Origin: Streptococcus sp. 68
GTDB lineage: Bacteria > Bacillota > Bacilli > Lactobacillales > Streptococcaceae
DNA: 64,000 nt
Reading direction: 5' to 3'
Assembly: GCF_013277415.1 (NCBI RefSeq)
Contig: NZ_VMMX01000014.1
Location: 1 to 64,000, forward strand
This document shows positions 37,196 through 47,198 of the stretch, piece after piece. Made by a program: the position numbers and the translations under genes. How positions within the stretch are numbered: the stretch's first letter is position 1; every line of letters begins with the position of its first letter. The notes below the pieces were generated by a model, which was not told the DNA's origin, did not search any database, and saw nothing but the letters and a program-made list of their open reading frames with translations.

Positions 37196-37846
37196 TTATA
37201 AAAATAGACTGGTTTGAAGCAATAAAAAGAAAAGCAGGTAGATTAATTTTGTTTTTTTAGCAATATAAAAAGTCCGATAGCGATTCTCCACCTGTGCATG
37301 TTCGTCATATCCATGCGCCGACAGGGCTCTCAGGTAAAGATGGCGCCACCTAAAGACTGTCATCAGAACCTTGCTGTAAATCAAGGGAGACCAAAAATGC
37401 AGTTCTTGACCGCGTAATAGGCAAGCTTCCTTGAGAGACTTGATTTCTTGCTGAATGAGGGGGAAGGAATTGAATACCACAATCAAGGCATAGGCCCAAG
37501 ACCGTGATAACCCCTTTTGAGCCAAGTACAAGAGAAGTTCTTTTAGGGAAATAGAGGAAACAAAAACAAGACCAATACAAACGGTCACAAAGGCCCTCGT
37601 TCCAAGCATGACTGCCTGCGAAGCATCTCCATGTAACTGAACTGCCCAGTAGTTGGCAAAGGATGGCAAAATGGCGAGAAGAATCATCCAAGCTAACATT
37701 TTAAATCGCCGGTAATAGAGCATAAAGAGAATACAGAATGCGACTACCGAAAGATTCAGAGCAATCGAAGGAATAAAAGATGTTTCCAAGGATAAAATCA
37801 GCAAAAAGAGACTGATAATCGGTGTCTGAGTTGCTACTTTGACCAT
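37196..37846 (-). CDS. ykoC: ECF transporter transmembrane component (YkoC/CbiQ family)
   Basis: The 216-residue EcfT-like membrane protein couples ATPase movement to the S-component. It has five to six hydrophobic segments and a cytoplasmic region with LLRGQELHFW...SALSAHGYDE-like A-R-G motifs (ARG in CLLRGQEL; SAHGYD) typical for the coupling helices. Two bases separate it from the double ATPase gene. Confidence 0.88.
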   Translation of the reverse strand: MVKVATQTPIISLFLLILSLETSFIPSIALNLSVVAFCILFMLYYRRFKMLAWMILLAILPSFANYWAVQLHGDASQAVMLGTRAFVTVCIGLVFVSSISLKELLLYLAQKGLSRSWAYALIVVFNSFPLIQQEIKSLKEACLLRGQELHFWSPLIYSKVLMTVFRWRHLYLRALSAHGYDEHAQVENRYRTFYIAKKTKLIYLLFFLLLQTSLFL

Positions 37847-37847
37847 A

Positions 37848-39233
37848 CTATCTCACCTCCCCTTGGATATTGCTACTCTGAGATGTAAGTGGTTTAGTAA
37901 TGGTCACTGATTTCACATGACGAAGACCCTGACTAGTCATCTCAATCCAATAATCAACCACAGAGATCAAGGGATCTAAACGATGGCTAATGATCAGAAA
38001 ACTTCTTCCTTGATTTCTCTCCTCCACAATCCACTGACAAAAATAATGGCAGGCTCTATCATCCAAACCTGCAAAAGGTTCATCTAGCAAGATCACAGAA
38101 GCCTTGCTGGTCAAGATGGTCAAGAGCTGAAAAATCTTTTGCTGGCCACCACTTAATTGATAGGGACTCTTATCAAGAGCCTGCTCCAGATCAAAATATT
38201 GTAAAGCTTGGAAAATTCGCTGATTTCTTTCAGAATCAGGTCCATCTAATTGAAGCTCTTCTCGCAGACTGGCTCTGATAAACTGCTTCTCAGCTTCCTG
38301 AACAACACCCGTCAGGTCACGATACAAGCTCTTTTTCTTTTTCAGGACTGTCCCCTTCCAGGTAATGCGCCCCTTATACTTTTGAAATTGAAGAATAGAC
38401 CGAAAGAGGGTGGATTTCCCGACACCATTATCACCCAAGATACAAGAAATTCCTTGGTAGAATGTAAAATCTGCAATTGAAAAGAGGGAGCGCTTATTCA
38501 GCTCACAAGTCGTTCTATCCATATGGAATAGTTCTGGGCTAGAAGCAGCTTCCTTTGAAGTAACCTGTATCATCTCAGAAATAGGGATTTGATTTATTTC
38601 CCTTAGTTTTCCGTCTCTTAGCTCCACCATATGGTCGATATAGGCTTCATAATCAGATAAATCATGGTCGCACAAAATAACTGTCTTCCCATCAGAGACC
38701 AACTCTTTTAGAATCTCCAATATCTCTATCCTGCTCTTGCGGTCAATGGAAGCGAAGGGCTCATCCAAGAGATAGACCCTAGGATTCATAGCAAAGAGAA
38801 CAGCCAAAGCAGCCTTTTGCTTTTCTCCACCTGATAAGTGATGGATGGGACGGTGCAAGATGTCCTTGCAACGACATTGCTGGACCACCTCTGCTATTTT
38901 AGAATCAATTTCCTGAAGGTGATAGCCGATATTTTCCATGGTAAAAACCAACTCCTCAAACAAGCTCTCCATGGTAAATTGATGATTAGGATTTTGCAAG
39001 AGAATACCAACCGTTTGGACACGTTCGATGATAGAAAGCTGACTGACTTCACTCCCATCTATCAGTACTTGACCGCTATAGGGAAGAGAACTAACTTGGG
39101 CAATAACTTGAAAGAGGCTCGATTTTCCAGACCCACTACTCCCAACTAACAAGGTAAAAGCTTGCTCATGAAAAGTAAAATCAAGCGGTTCCGAAAAAAT
39201 TGGGGCCTGAATCTCCCGTAATTCCAGCCCCAT
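37848..39233 (-). CDS. ykoD: ECF transporter ATPase with two ABC domains (YkoD)
   Basis: The 461-residue protein contains two nucleotide-binding domains: the first with GSSGSGKSS (about 32-40), LSGGEKQKAAL (about 133) and VYLLDEPFASID; the second with GDNGVGKST (about 267-275), LSGGQQKIFQLL (about 362) and VILLDEPFAGLD. Fused duplicate ATPases are the mark of YkoD in the HMP/thiamine ECF system YkoEDC. It ends about 2 bases from ykoC and begins one base after ykoE. Confidence 0.92.
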   Translation of the reverse strand: MGLELREIQAPIFSEPLDFTFHEQAFTLLVGSSGSGKSSLFQVIAQVSSLPYSGQVLIDGSEVSQLSIIERVQTVGILLQNPNHQFTMESLFEELVFTMENIGYHLQEIDSKIAEVVQQCRCKDILHRPIHHLSGGEKQKAALAVLFAMNPRVYLLDEPFASIDRKSRIEILEILKELVSDGKTVILCDHDLSDYEAYIDHMVELRDGKLREINQIPISEMIQVTSKEAASSPELFHMDRTTCELNKRSLFSIADFTFYQGISCILGDNGVGKSTLFRSILQFQKYKGRITWKGTVLKKKKSLYRDLTGVVQEAEKQFIRASLREELQLDGPDSERNQRIFQALQYFDLEQALDKSPYQLSGGQQKIFQLLTILTSKASVILLDEPFAGLDDRACHYFCQWIVEERNQGRSFLIISHRLDPLISVVDYWIEMTSQGLRHVKSVTITKPLTSQSSNIQGEVR

Positions 39234-39794
39234 CTATGCCTTTCCTCCAGTTGCAAACTGATGATAGAGTTTGACAATGGCACGAACCAAAATGGTACAG
39301 AAGAAATAAACAGAAATAAAACGCACCACAAGCAAGGAAAGGACAAAAGGAAGGGAAAAGGCGTAGTAACCTAACTTAATGTATTCATAGACAAAGCTAA
39401 CAAGCGTAATCCCAATACTATTAGCAGTTAGAGAGAGCCAACTTTCATAGCGATTTCTAGTTACGATAAAACCAAGTTCACTTCCCAGACCTTGAACCAA
39501 GCCGGACAAAAGGGCACCTAGACCGAATTGGCTACCATAAAGGACTTCAGCAAGCGCAGCTAGCACTTCTCCAATCGTTGCACTTCCGACTCGCGGAACA
39601 AAGATAGCAGCAATGGGCGCAGCCATACACCAGAGTCCAAAGAGGATTTCATTGGCAAAAGCCTGTAAACCAAGAGGTGTTAAGAGTAGGCTGAGAATAT
39701 TATACACATATCCTGAACCAACGAAAACCCCACCAAAAAAGATAGACAAGAAAGCAAGCAAGATAACATCTTTTAACTGCCATTTTTTCAACAT
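39234..39794 (-). CDS. ykoE: ECF transporter substrate-binding component for HMP/thiamine (YkoE)
   Basis: A 186-residue membrane protein with about six hydrophobic segments, family YkoE; it is predicted to bind hydroxymethylpyrimidine or thiamine. The conserved WCMAAPIAAIFVPRVGSATIGEVLAA (about 56-81) supports the call. The start at 39794 has a good SD (AAAGGAG); an upstream ATG at 39827 has none. First gene of the TPP-controlled operon; a terminator and riboswitch lie directly upstream. Confidence 0.9.
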   Translation of the reverse strand: MLKKWQLKDVILLAFLSIFFGGVFVGSGYVYNILSLLLTPLGLQAFANEILFGLWCMAAPIAAIFVPRVGSATIGEVLAALAEVLYGSQFGLGALLSGLVQGLGSELGFIVTRNRYESWLSLTANSIGITLVSFVYEYIKLGYYAFSLPFVLSLLVVRFISVYFFCTILVRAIVKLYHQFATGGKA

Positions 39795-39879
39795 AAAAAA
39801 CTCCTTTTTTAAAGAAAAGTGGGGCACTCAAGGTGAGCTACCAAAAGGCTTTATATCACCTTCATCCAGTTTCGTAAAA

Positions 39880-39914
39880 GAAAAAACTCTAATTGCAGAT
39901 AGGAATTAGAGTTT
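39880..39914 (-). terminator. Riboswitch terminator before ykoE
   Basis: AAACTCTAATT/AATTAGAGTTT stem followed by TTTTTC on the minus strand, about 50 bases downstream of the TPP aptamer: expected OFF-state terminator. Confidence 0.88.
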
Positions 39915-39963
39915 AGCTTACAAGATTAGACCGTTCTTTTCGACATACGAAAAAAACATTTCA

Positions 39964-40036
39964 CATTTCCCTTCGCCAGTATTAACTGTATCAGGTTCAA
40001 TGGGTATCATCTCAGCCTAAAGCACCCCAAATGTCT
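39964..40036 (-). promoter_or_regulatory. TPP riboswitch of the ykoEDC operon
   Basis: On the minus strand GGGGTGCTTTAGGCTGAGA, ACCCATTGAACCTGAT and CAGTTAATACTGGCGAAGGGA: a textbook thi box, about 170 bases before ykoE, with a terminator between. Its sequence and flanks are near-identical to the leader at 42686-42757. Confidence 0.97.
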
Positions 40037-40057
40037 TTATTATTTAATTATGTGATT

Positions 40058-40086
40058 ATTATAACACACATTTTATACTAGTTCAA
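40058..40086 (-). promoter_or_regulatory. Promoter of the ykoEDC operon
   Basis: TTGAAC (40081-40086), 17 bases, TATAAT (40058-40063) on the minus strand, about 20 bases before the aptamer. Confidence 0.8.
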
Positions 40087-40109
40087 GAAATTGAACTGGA
40101 AATATAGCC

Positions 40110-40247
40110 TTGCACTCACAAAGACAGCAGATCTTTCTTTTGCAAAAAACAAATGACCTGTTTGATGAATTAGCCATTCAAGATGAATCCGGACATAGCT
40201 TTTTAAAAAAGGAAAATCCTACTTACTTAGAATCCAAGGATAGATAC
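40110..40247 (+). other. Short open frame, possible gene remnant
   Basis: Between thiE copy 2 and the ykoE promoter a plus-strand frame reads about 45 residues of protein-like composition (FDELAIQDESGHSFLKKENP). There is no SD, and it runs into the antisense of thiE. I do not recognise it; a leftover of a lost gene is likelier than a real one. Confidence 0.25.
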
Positions 40248-40877
40248 CTATTGTTCACTCATTTCTCGAACAGTTTTTTCTATATTTTTTGCATACGATA
40301 TTGCTGAAATGATTGAAACACCGTCAACATTGGTCTTCATAATGTCTTTAATATGTTGCGTCTGTATCCCACCAATTGCAACTAAGGGCATTTGTGGCAA
40401 TAGTTTTCTCATCAATTTAAGACCTTCATAACCTATAGCGCCACCAGCATCATCTTTTGACTGGGTATCAAATACAGGACCAACACCAACATAATCTACA
40501 TATTCAACTTTTGATTGTTGAAATTCTTCCTCGTTTTTTATAGAAAGACCAATTATTTTATCTGGCATCAATTTTCTAATTTCATCAACTCCAAGGTCAT
40601 CCTGTCCTACATGTACGCCATCAGCATCAATTTCCATTGCCAAATCAATATCATCATTAACAATAAACGGAACATTGTATTTTTTACAAAGATCCTGTAG
40701 TTTAATTGCTACTTCGACTTTTTCTTTACCTTCTAAGGCTCCCTCACCTTTTTCACGAAATTGAAATAAGGTTATACCACCTTTTAAGGCTTCCTCAACG
40801 ACTCTATATAGATCTTTTCCTTGGCAAGTAGCCGTTCCACAAATAAAATATAGTTTTAGTAATTCTTTATGAAACAT
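40248..40877 (-). CDS. thiE: Thiamine-phosphate synthase (copy 2)
   Basis: A 209-residue thiamine-phosphate synthase, with ITLFQFREKG (about 34), NDDIDLAMEIDADGVHVGQDDLG (about 73-95), GVGPVFDTQSK (about 130) and AIGGIQ (about 168). It differs strongly from copy 1 (34536) and its codons are clearly AT-richer, as in the adjoining thiM copy 2, which suggests separate acquisition. The stop of thiM and this ATG are one base apart. Confidence 0.94.
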   Translation of the reverse strand: MFHKELLKLYFICGTATCQGKDLYRVVEEALKGGITLFQFREKGEGALEGKEKVEVAIKLQDLCKKYNVPFIVNDDIDLAMEIDADGVHVGQDDLGVDEIRKLMPDKIIGLSIKNEEEFQQSKVEYVDYVGVGPVFDTQSKDDAGGAIGYEGLKLMRKLLPQMPLVAIGGIQTQHIKDIMKTNVDGVSIISAISYAKNIEKTVREMSEQ

Positions 40878-40878
40878 C

Positions 40879-41661
40879 TTACTTCACTCTTTTGAATTCC
40901 TTTACATCTTCGTCTGTAATCTCGTATAAGGCATTTATAAATTCAACTTTAAATGTTCCAGGAAGATGTCCATTTGGACGTTTTTCTGCCATTTCTCCAG
41001 CGATATTGTAAACCAACATTGCTGTTTCTAATGATTTCAATTCTTGACCTTTTTCTAGTCCGATAAAGCTTGCTACTACAGCACCTAATAAGCATCCTGT
41101 CCCAATAACTTTTGGCATCATGGCACTACCATTATGAGTCGTTACCACTTCTCCATTTACCGCAATAGCATCCACTTCACCTGTTACTATTATAGGAATA
41201 TTGAACTTCTCATTTGCTGCTAGAGCAATTTCGTCAATATTATCTACACCTGCACTATCTACTCCTTTAGATGCCACATTTATTCCTACTAAAGAGGCAA
41301 TCTCGCCAGCATTTCCCCTAATCGCTGCGAGCTTGTAATTATTTATTAAATCTTCGGATACTTTTTTTCTATAAGATCCTGCTCCACAAGCTACAGGATC
41401 TAAAACTGCTGGGACATTATATTTCTCTGCAATTTTCAGAGCAGCTTGGTATAATTTCCAATTTTCATCTGTCAATGTTCCTATGTTTATTAATAAACCA
41501 CCAGCATACTTTAACAAATCCTCTAAATCTGCTGGAAACTCACTCATGGCTGGTGATGCACCTAGTGCTACTAATCCATTTGCTGTGAAATTTTTTACTA
41601 CATCATTGGTTATGCAGATGACCAAAGGTGCTTTTTCTTTTAATAATTTTAAACTTGTCAT
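40879..41661 (-). CDS. thiM: Hydroxyethylthiazole kinase (copy 2)
   Basis: A 260-residue thiazole kinase with [31 protein letters not shown] (about 16-46), [23 protein letters not shown] and [13 protein letters not shown] (about 187-199). Visibly AT-rich compared with copy 1, and only distantly similar, so not a recent tandem duplicate. The ATG at 41661 follows AAGGAAG; a GTG seven codons earlier overlaps that SD. Follows tenA copy 2 by about 130 bases. Confidence 0.94.
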   Translation of the reverse strand: MTSLKLLKEKAPLVICITNDVVKNFTANGLVALGASPAMSEFPADLEDLLKYAGGLLINIGTLTDENWKLYQAALKIAEKYNVPAVLDPVACGAGSYRKKVSEDLINNYKLAAIRGNAGEIASLVGINVASKGVDSAGVDNIDEIALAANEKFNIPIIVTGEVDAIAVNGEVVTTHNGSAMMPKVIGTGCLLGAVVASFIGLEKGQELKSLETAMLVYNIAGEMAEKRPNGHLPGTFKVEFINALYEITDEDVKEFKRVK

Positions 41662-41789
41662 ATTGAAATACTTCCTTTTCACTTTATACGATATACTGAT
41701 TTCGATTTATCTCTATCTTTCGTTAAGAAATTTTTTCAGTTACATTGAATGATTTACCTCATCAAATTTGTAACTATCCTAAACCTTCT

Positions 41790-42458
41790 CTAGGCGTCAT
41801 AACCAATATCAAAAAAGGCTAATTCTAAAGCGACCGCTTGATTCCAGCGTTGCTGAAGTTCTGTCAAATCTTCTCGACCTTTCCCGACACGATTGAGTTC
41901 GTCAACCAGAAATTGAACCCACTCTGCAAAGAAAGGACCTCTGTGGAGATTGATCCATTCCGAATGAATATAGCCTTCAGGTATAGGCAGATCTTTAGAA
42001 CCCCAGTCTAAATAGAGACCTTCTGCAATGACCAGCATGACCAAAAGATGGGCATAGTCTGATGAAGCCACTGCCGAATACATTAGATCCTGAAAGGCTT
42101 TTGTTACAGGATGCAAGGTCACTTCCATATAGTCATTCTCTGCTACTTTTAACTCTTTGAAAGCCTTTTGGAAATAGCCATCTTCATCTGCTTCAAGAAA
42201 ACCTAGTTGCTTGGCAAAACGAAGCTTGGATTCAAGCTGGTCTGCGTGGGCTACGCAGGCACCCAACATGGATAGGAAGGCATCAAAGAAGTGATAATCT
42301 TGAATTAGGTATTCTTTTAAGACCTTATTCTCAATTGTCCCCGCAAAAAGTTCCTTGACAAAACGATGATTGATTGAATCCTGCCAATTCTTCTGACTGC
42401 TTTTTAATAATTCTCCAACAATCAAACCTGGCTGAAATGCATAAACCTGTGTTTCCAT
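41790..42458 (-). CDS. tenA: TenA-family protein lacking the catalytic Cys (TenA_E-like, copy 2)
   Basis: A 222-residue TenA-fold protein (EYLIQDYHFFDAFL at about 49-62, as in copy 1). Where copy 1 has LLPCPWLYHDIG, this one has LVIAEGLYLDWG: the nucleophilic Cys is replaced and a Glu lies beside the position. This is the mark of the TenA_E branch, which hydrolyses aminopyrimidine intermediates in salvage. First gene after the second minus-strand TPP riboswitch. Confidence 0.88.
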   Translation of the reverse strand: METQVYAFQPGLIVGELLKSSQKNWQDSINHRFVKELFAGTIENKVLKEYLIQDYHFFDAFLSMLGACVAHADQLESKLRFAKQLGFLEADEDGYFQKAFKELKVAENDYMEVTLHPVTKAFQDLMYSAVASSDYAHLLVMLVIAEGLYLDWGSKDLPIPEGYIHSEWINLHRGPFFAEWVQFLVDELNRVGKGREDLTELQQRWNQAVALELAFFDIGYDA

Positions 42459-42600
42459 ATTTATTTTTCCTCTCTTTACTCCTTAGTAATCAATAAAATA
42501 TCAAGAGATACCAAGCAAAATCCTAGTTTCACTTGATCCTTTTAAAGAACATCGAGGGCATTTGCAGAGAGCCACCTAAACAAGCCTATCCAGTTTATAT

Positions 42601-42639
42601 AAACAAAACAACTCCAATTACAATCAAGAATTAGAGTTG
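42601..42639 (-). terminator. Riboswitch terminator before tenA copy 2
   Basis: CAACTCTAATT/AATTGGAGTTG stem followed by TTTTG on the minus strand, placed as in the ykoE leader. Confidence 0.85.
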
Positions 42640-42685
42640 ACTTACAAGATTAGATCGTTCATTTCGCCATACGAAAAAACTGTTC

Positions 42686-42757
42686 ACATTTCCCTTCGCC
42701 AGTCTTAACTGTATCAGGTTCAATGGGTATCATCTCAGCTTAAAGCACCCCAAATGT
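42686..42757 (-). promoter_or_regulatory. TPP riboswitch of tenA-thiM-thiE copy 2
   Basis: On the minus strand GGGGTGCTTTAAGCTGAGA, ACCCATTGAACCTGAT and CAGTTAAGACTGGCGAAGGGA. Only a few bases differ from the ykoE leader, and the flanks match too. Confidence 0.97.
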
Positions 42758-42780
42758 CTCTATTATTTAATTACTGAACC

Positions 42781-42809
42781 AGTATAGCAAAAAATGAAAG
42801 CCCTAGCAA
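42781..42809 (-). promoter_or_regulatory. Promoter of the second tenA operon
   Basis: TTGCTA (42804-42809), 17 bases, TGCTATACT (TATACT 42781-42786) on the minus strand. Confidence 0.75.
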
Positions 42810-42874
42810 GATATTTGACCGAAAAATATCTTTATATAGTTTTTGATAGCGATTTATTCTTCCAATACACGAAG

Positions 42875-42898
42875 AAAAACCTCCACATTCAGTGGAGG
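42875..42898 (-). terminator. Terminator after lctO
   Basis: CCTCCAC/GTGGAGG stem followed by TTTTT on the minus strand. Confidence 0.93.
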
Positions 42899-42910
42899 CA
42901 ATCTCTTTTA

Positions 42911-44047
42911 TCAATACAATTTTAAGTCACGAGGGTCAACTGGGAAGGTTGGGTTGTATGGGTTGTGACGAAGCTTGAAGTGTTTGACATCTTCAATAGT
43001 CTGAGTTCCAGACAACTGCATAACTGTCTTCAATTCCGCATTCAAGTGTTCAAAGACTTGACGTACACCGACACTACCTCCGAGAGCCAAGCCATAGATA
43101 ACAGGGCGGCCAATAGCTACCAAGTCTGCTCCTGAGGCCAAGGCTTTAAAGACATGTTGACCACGACGAACACCAGAGTCAAAGACAATTGGCACACGTT
43201 TGTCAACTGCTTCTGCCACTTCTTGAAGCGAGTCAAAGGCAGCTGGTCCACCGTCGATTTGACGACCACCGTGGTTGGTTACCCAGATACCAGAAGCTCC
43301 TGCAGCAAGCGAACGTTCAACGTCCTCACGGCATTGTGGTCCCTTGACATACACAGGAAGTCCAGAGTATTCAGCGATAAATTCTACATCACGTGGAGAC
43401 AAGCGTTGTTTAGCTGATTTGTAAACAAAGTCCATTGATTTACCAGCACCTTCTGGCAGGTATTCTTCAACAATCGGCATGCCAACTGGGAAGACAAAAC
43501 CATTACGCTTATCCACTTCACGATTACCCCCTACAGTAGCATCTGCCGTCAAGACAATCGCCTTATAACCTTCAGCCTTCACACGGTCCATGATGTGGCG
43601 GTTAATCCCGTCATCTTTACTAAAGTAAAATTGGAACCAATGAGGTGTCCCTTGGAGGGCTTCAGAAATCTCTGGAAGGTCAACAGTAGAGTAAGAACTG
43701 GTTGTGTAAAGAGAACCGAACTCATGCACACCACGCGCAGTTGCCACTTCACCTTGTTCGTTTGCCAATTTATGAGCCGCAACAGGCGCCATAATGATTG
43801 GTGAAGACAATTTTTCACCTGCAAATTCAATTTCTGTACTTGGATTTTCTACATTGCAAAGCGTATGCGGAACGATGAGTTTGTGGTTAAAGGCGCGGAT
43901 ATTCTCTCTTAAAGTGAAAGTATCTTCCGCCCCACTAGCTATATAACCAAATGCTGCTTTAGGGATCACTTGTTGCGCCATTGGCTCCAAATCATAGGTA
44001 TTGATGAAATCTACATGCCCTTCTGCATTGCTTGTTTTGTATGACAT
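42911..44047 (-). CDS. lctO: L-lactate oxidase
   Basis: An FMN enzyme that oxidises lactate to pyruvate with O2, producing H2O2; it recycles lactate into the SpxB pathway. The 378 residues have the alpha-hydroxyacid oxidase layout: GYIASGAEDT near the N-terminus, TADATVGGNRE (about 167), the catalytic WVTNHGGRQIDGGPA (His-Gly-Gly-Arg, about 255-269) and FDSGVRRGQH (about 288). A cre-like sequence is in its leader. Monocistronic. Confidence 0.96.
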   Translation of the reverse strand: MSYKTSNAEGHVDFINTYDLEPMAQQVIPKAAFGYIASGAEDTFTLRENIRAFNHKLIVPHTLCNVENPSTEIEFAGEKLSSPIIMAPVAAHKLANEQGEVATARGVHEFGSLYTTSSYSTVDLPEISEALQGTPHWFQFYFSKDDGINRHIMDRVKAEGYKAIVLTADATVGGNREVDKRNGFVFPVGMPIVEEYLPEGAGKSMDFVYKSAKQRLSPRDVEFIAEYSGLPVYVKGPQCREDVERSLAAGASGIWVTNHGGRQIDGGPAAFDSLQEVAEAVDKRVPIVFDSGVRRGQHVFKALASGADLVAIGRPVIYGLALGGSVGVRQVFEHLNAELKTVMQLSGTQTIEDVKHFKLRHNPYNPTFPVDPRDLKLY

Positions 44048-44059
44048 AAACTGTCCTCC

Positions 44060-44105
44060 TTGATTAAGTAAGCGTTTGCTTTTTACTATACATCTATAAT
44101 AACTC
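44060..44105 (-). promoter_or_regulatory. lctO promoter region with cre-like palindrome
   Basis: On the minus strand a TTGAAA, 17 bases, TATTAT promoter and, downstream of it, AAGCAAACGCTTACTT, which matches the CcpA cre site apart from two bases. GGAGGA lies before the ATG. Confidence 0.55.
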
Positions 44106-44109
44106 TTTT

Positions 44110-44630
44110 TTCAATCATTTTCAAGAGTTTTGCTTAAAAACCATCTTATTTTTTCATACAATATACTATCCTTACTTTCCTTAAACTCTAAACTTTAGTC
44201 TATATTAAGTGAATCGTTGAGATCTTTTGCTGCCAAGCATTTGAACTACTTTTTTATTTGCTGAGTCTATCTACTAATGCTATAAAAAACAAGTGAATAA
44301 GATACCAGAACATCCTCTAATAGGGCCTATGGACTTATATCAGTCCCATATATACTGTTTAAGCAATATACTATCCTAGTTGACGCTAACTTCCTATCCC
44401 ACTTATTAATTTTTTATTTATAGTGAATCTGAACAAATCAATTGGGGATCCAAGTCAATTTCTAGTACTTTTTGAAAAGTTTCAGCGTACTATCGTAAAA
44501 TGAAATAAAACATGCGCAAATTGATTAGAGAATTTAAACCAATTTCTAACAATGTCTTAGAAATCAAATTGTACTATTTCAACTTCAACACACTATACTT
44601 CATTTTCTCCTTAAATTCAATCTTTTTTTG
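44110..44630. other. AT-rich gene-free stretch
   Basis: No supported gene in about 520 bases. Two copies of CAATATACTATCCT-like sequence (about 44158 and 44364) and a few related TATACT pieces suggest decayed repeats. The frame at 44512 has no SD and runs through the lysS terminator, so it is not called. Confidence 0.4.
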
Positions 44631-44633
44631 CAT

Positions 44634-44664
44634 CAAAAAATCCCCTGACAAGAGCCAGAGGATA
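44634..44664 (-). terminator. Terminator after lysS
   Basis: ATCCTCTG/CAGGGGAT stem followed by TTTTTT on the minus strand. Confidence 0.9.
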
Positions 44665-44669
44665 AGAGT

Positions 44670-46169
<1,500 letters not shown>

Positions 46170-46345
46170 CTAGTTTTACTCAAAATTGAATACGATGAGT
46201 CATTTTTTGCGATACTCCCATTTTATCATAAATAACCAAGAAATTCACGGATAATCTTTCAAAACTAAAAAGAACTTGACGCTAAAATCACTGAAAAAAC
46301 TGGGATAAGCAAGAAATTTCAACATCTCAGAAAAGGGATCTGACC

Positions 46346-46447
46346 ATGTTTATGGATTATACTTTAACCCTTGTAACTTTCATGACGTGTGCTACTTTTT
46401 ATATAAGAGCAAGCCAAGCAAATCTAAAACTGAAACAATTGACGTAA
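46346..46447 (+). CDS. Possible small peptide, 33 residues
   Basis: MFMDYTLTLVTFMTCATFYIR then a polar tail ending KLKQLT. A weak SD-like AAAAGGG lies about 9 bases before the ATG. One hydrophobic segment followed by a basic tail is the usual form of small membrane or signalling peptides, but promoter and terminator signals are unclear. The rest of the lysS-pyrE interval (46161-46532) holds nothing I can name. Confidence 0.3.
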   Translation: MFMDYTLTLVTFMTCATFYIRASQANLKLKQLT

Positions 46448-46532
46448 AAAACATTAACAACTTCAATCTTGTCATTCATATACCTGATATGACAGAATAG
46501 TATAATTTTTAACCTTTTAGTCTTTTGATTTT

Positions 46533-47165
46533 TTACACTTCTTGCCAATTTTCTTGGTCTTCTTTAAAGCGTTTTAGGAGATCCAAGCCTTCTGGGGTGA
46601 TATAGCCTTCTTCTTGGGCTAGATGGATAAGCTCGCTATAGTTTGAAAGTGTTACTAGTTTGACACCAGCATCTGCAAAATTCTTATCTGCTTTTTGCAA
46701 TTGGTAACTAAAAATCGCTACAACTCCAAGCACATCTGCTCCTTCTCGTTTAGCGGCTGCTACGGCTTCGAGAACAGAACCACCTGTTGAAATAAGATCT
46801 TCAACCACCACCATTTTTTGACCTTGGGCTACACGGCCTTCAATTTGATTACCAGCTCCGTGGTCTTTTGGTTTGCTACGGATGTAGGCAAAAGGCAAGT
46901 CCATCTTATCAGCAATGATAGCTCCGTGTGGAATCCCTGCTGTCGCAGTTCCTGCAATCACTTCTACCTCAGGAAAGGCTTCTTTGATGGCTTCCACAAA
47001 GCCATTTTCAATGAGAGTACGAGTTTCTGGATAGGCTAGTGTCACACGATTATCCGTGTAAATAGGCGACTTGATACCAGATGCCCAAGTAAAAGGCTCC
47101 TCTGGTTTGAGGTAAACGGCTTGGATTTTCAAGAGATGGCTAGCGATATCTTTAGCAAGTGTCAT
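46533..47165 (-). CDS. pyrE: Orotate phosphoribosyltransferase
   Basis: It makes OMP from orotate and PRPP. The 210 residues carry the PRPP motif [13 protein letters not shown] (about 119-131) and [11 protein letters not shown] (about 92-102, loop lysine). It follows pyrF by 33 bases with a good SD, so pyrF-pyrE form one operon under the PyrR-type leader at 47954-48046. Confidence 0.97.
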   Translation of the reverse strand: MTLAKDIASHLLKIQAVYLKPEEPFTWASGIKSPIYTDNRVTLAYPETRTLIENGFVEAIKEAFPEVEVIAGTATAGIPHGAIIADKMDLPFAYIRSKPKDHGAGNQIEGRVAQGQKMVVVEDLISTGGSVLEAVAAAKREGADVLGVVAIFSYQLQKADKNFADAGVKLVTLSNYSELIHLAQEEGYITPEGLDLLKRFKEDQENWQEV

Positions 47166-47198
47166 GGTATTCTCCTTTTATTTTTATAATCTAGTTCT

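Noticed and set aside
43154..43417. 87-codon plus-strand frame within lctO
   Set aside because: Shadow of lctO without SD.
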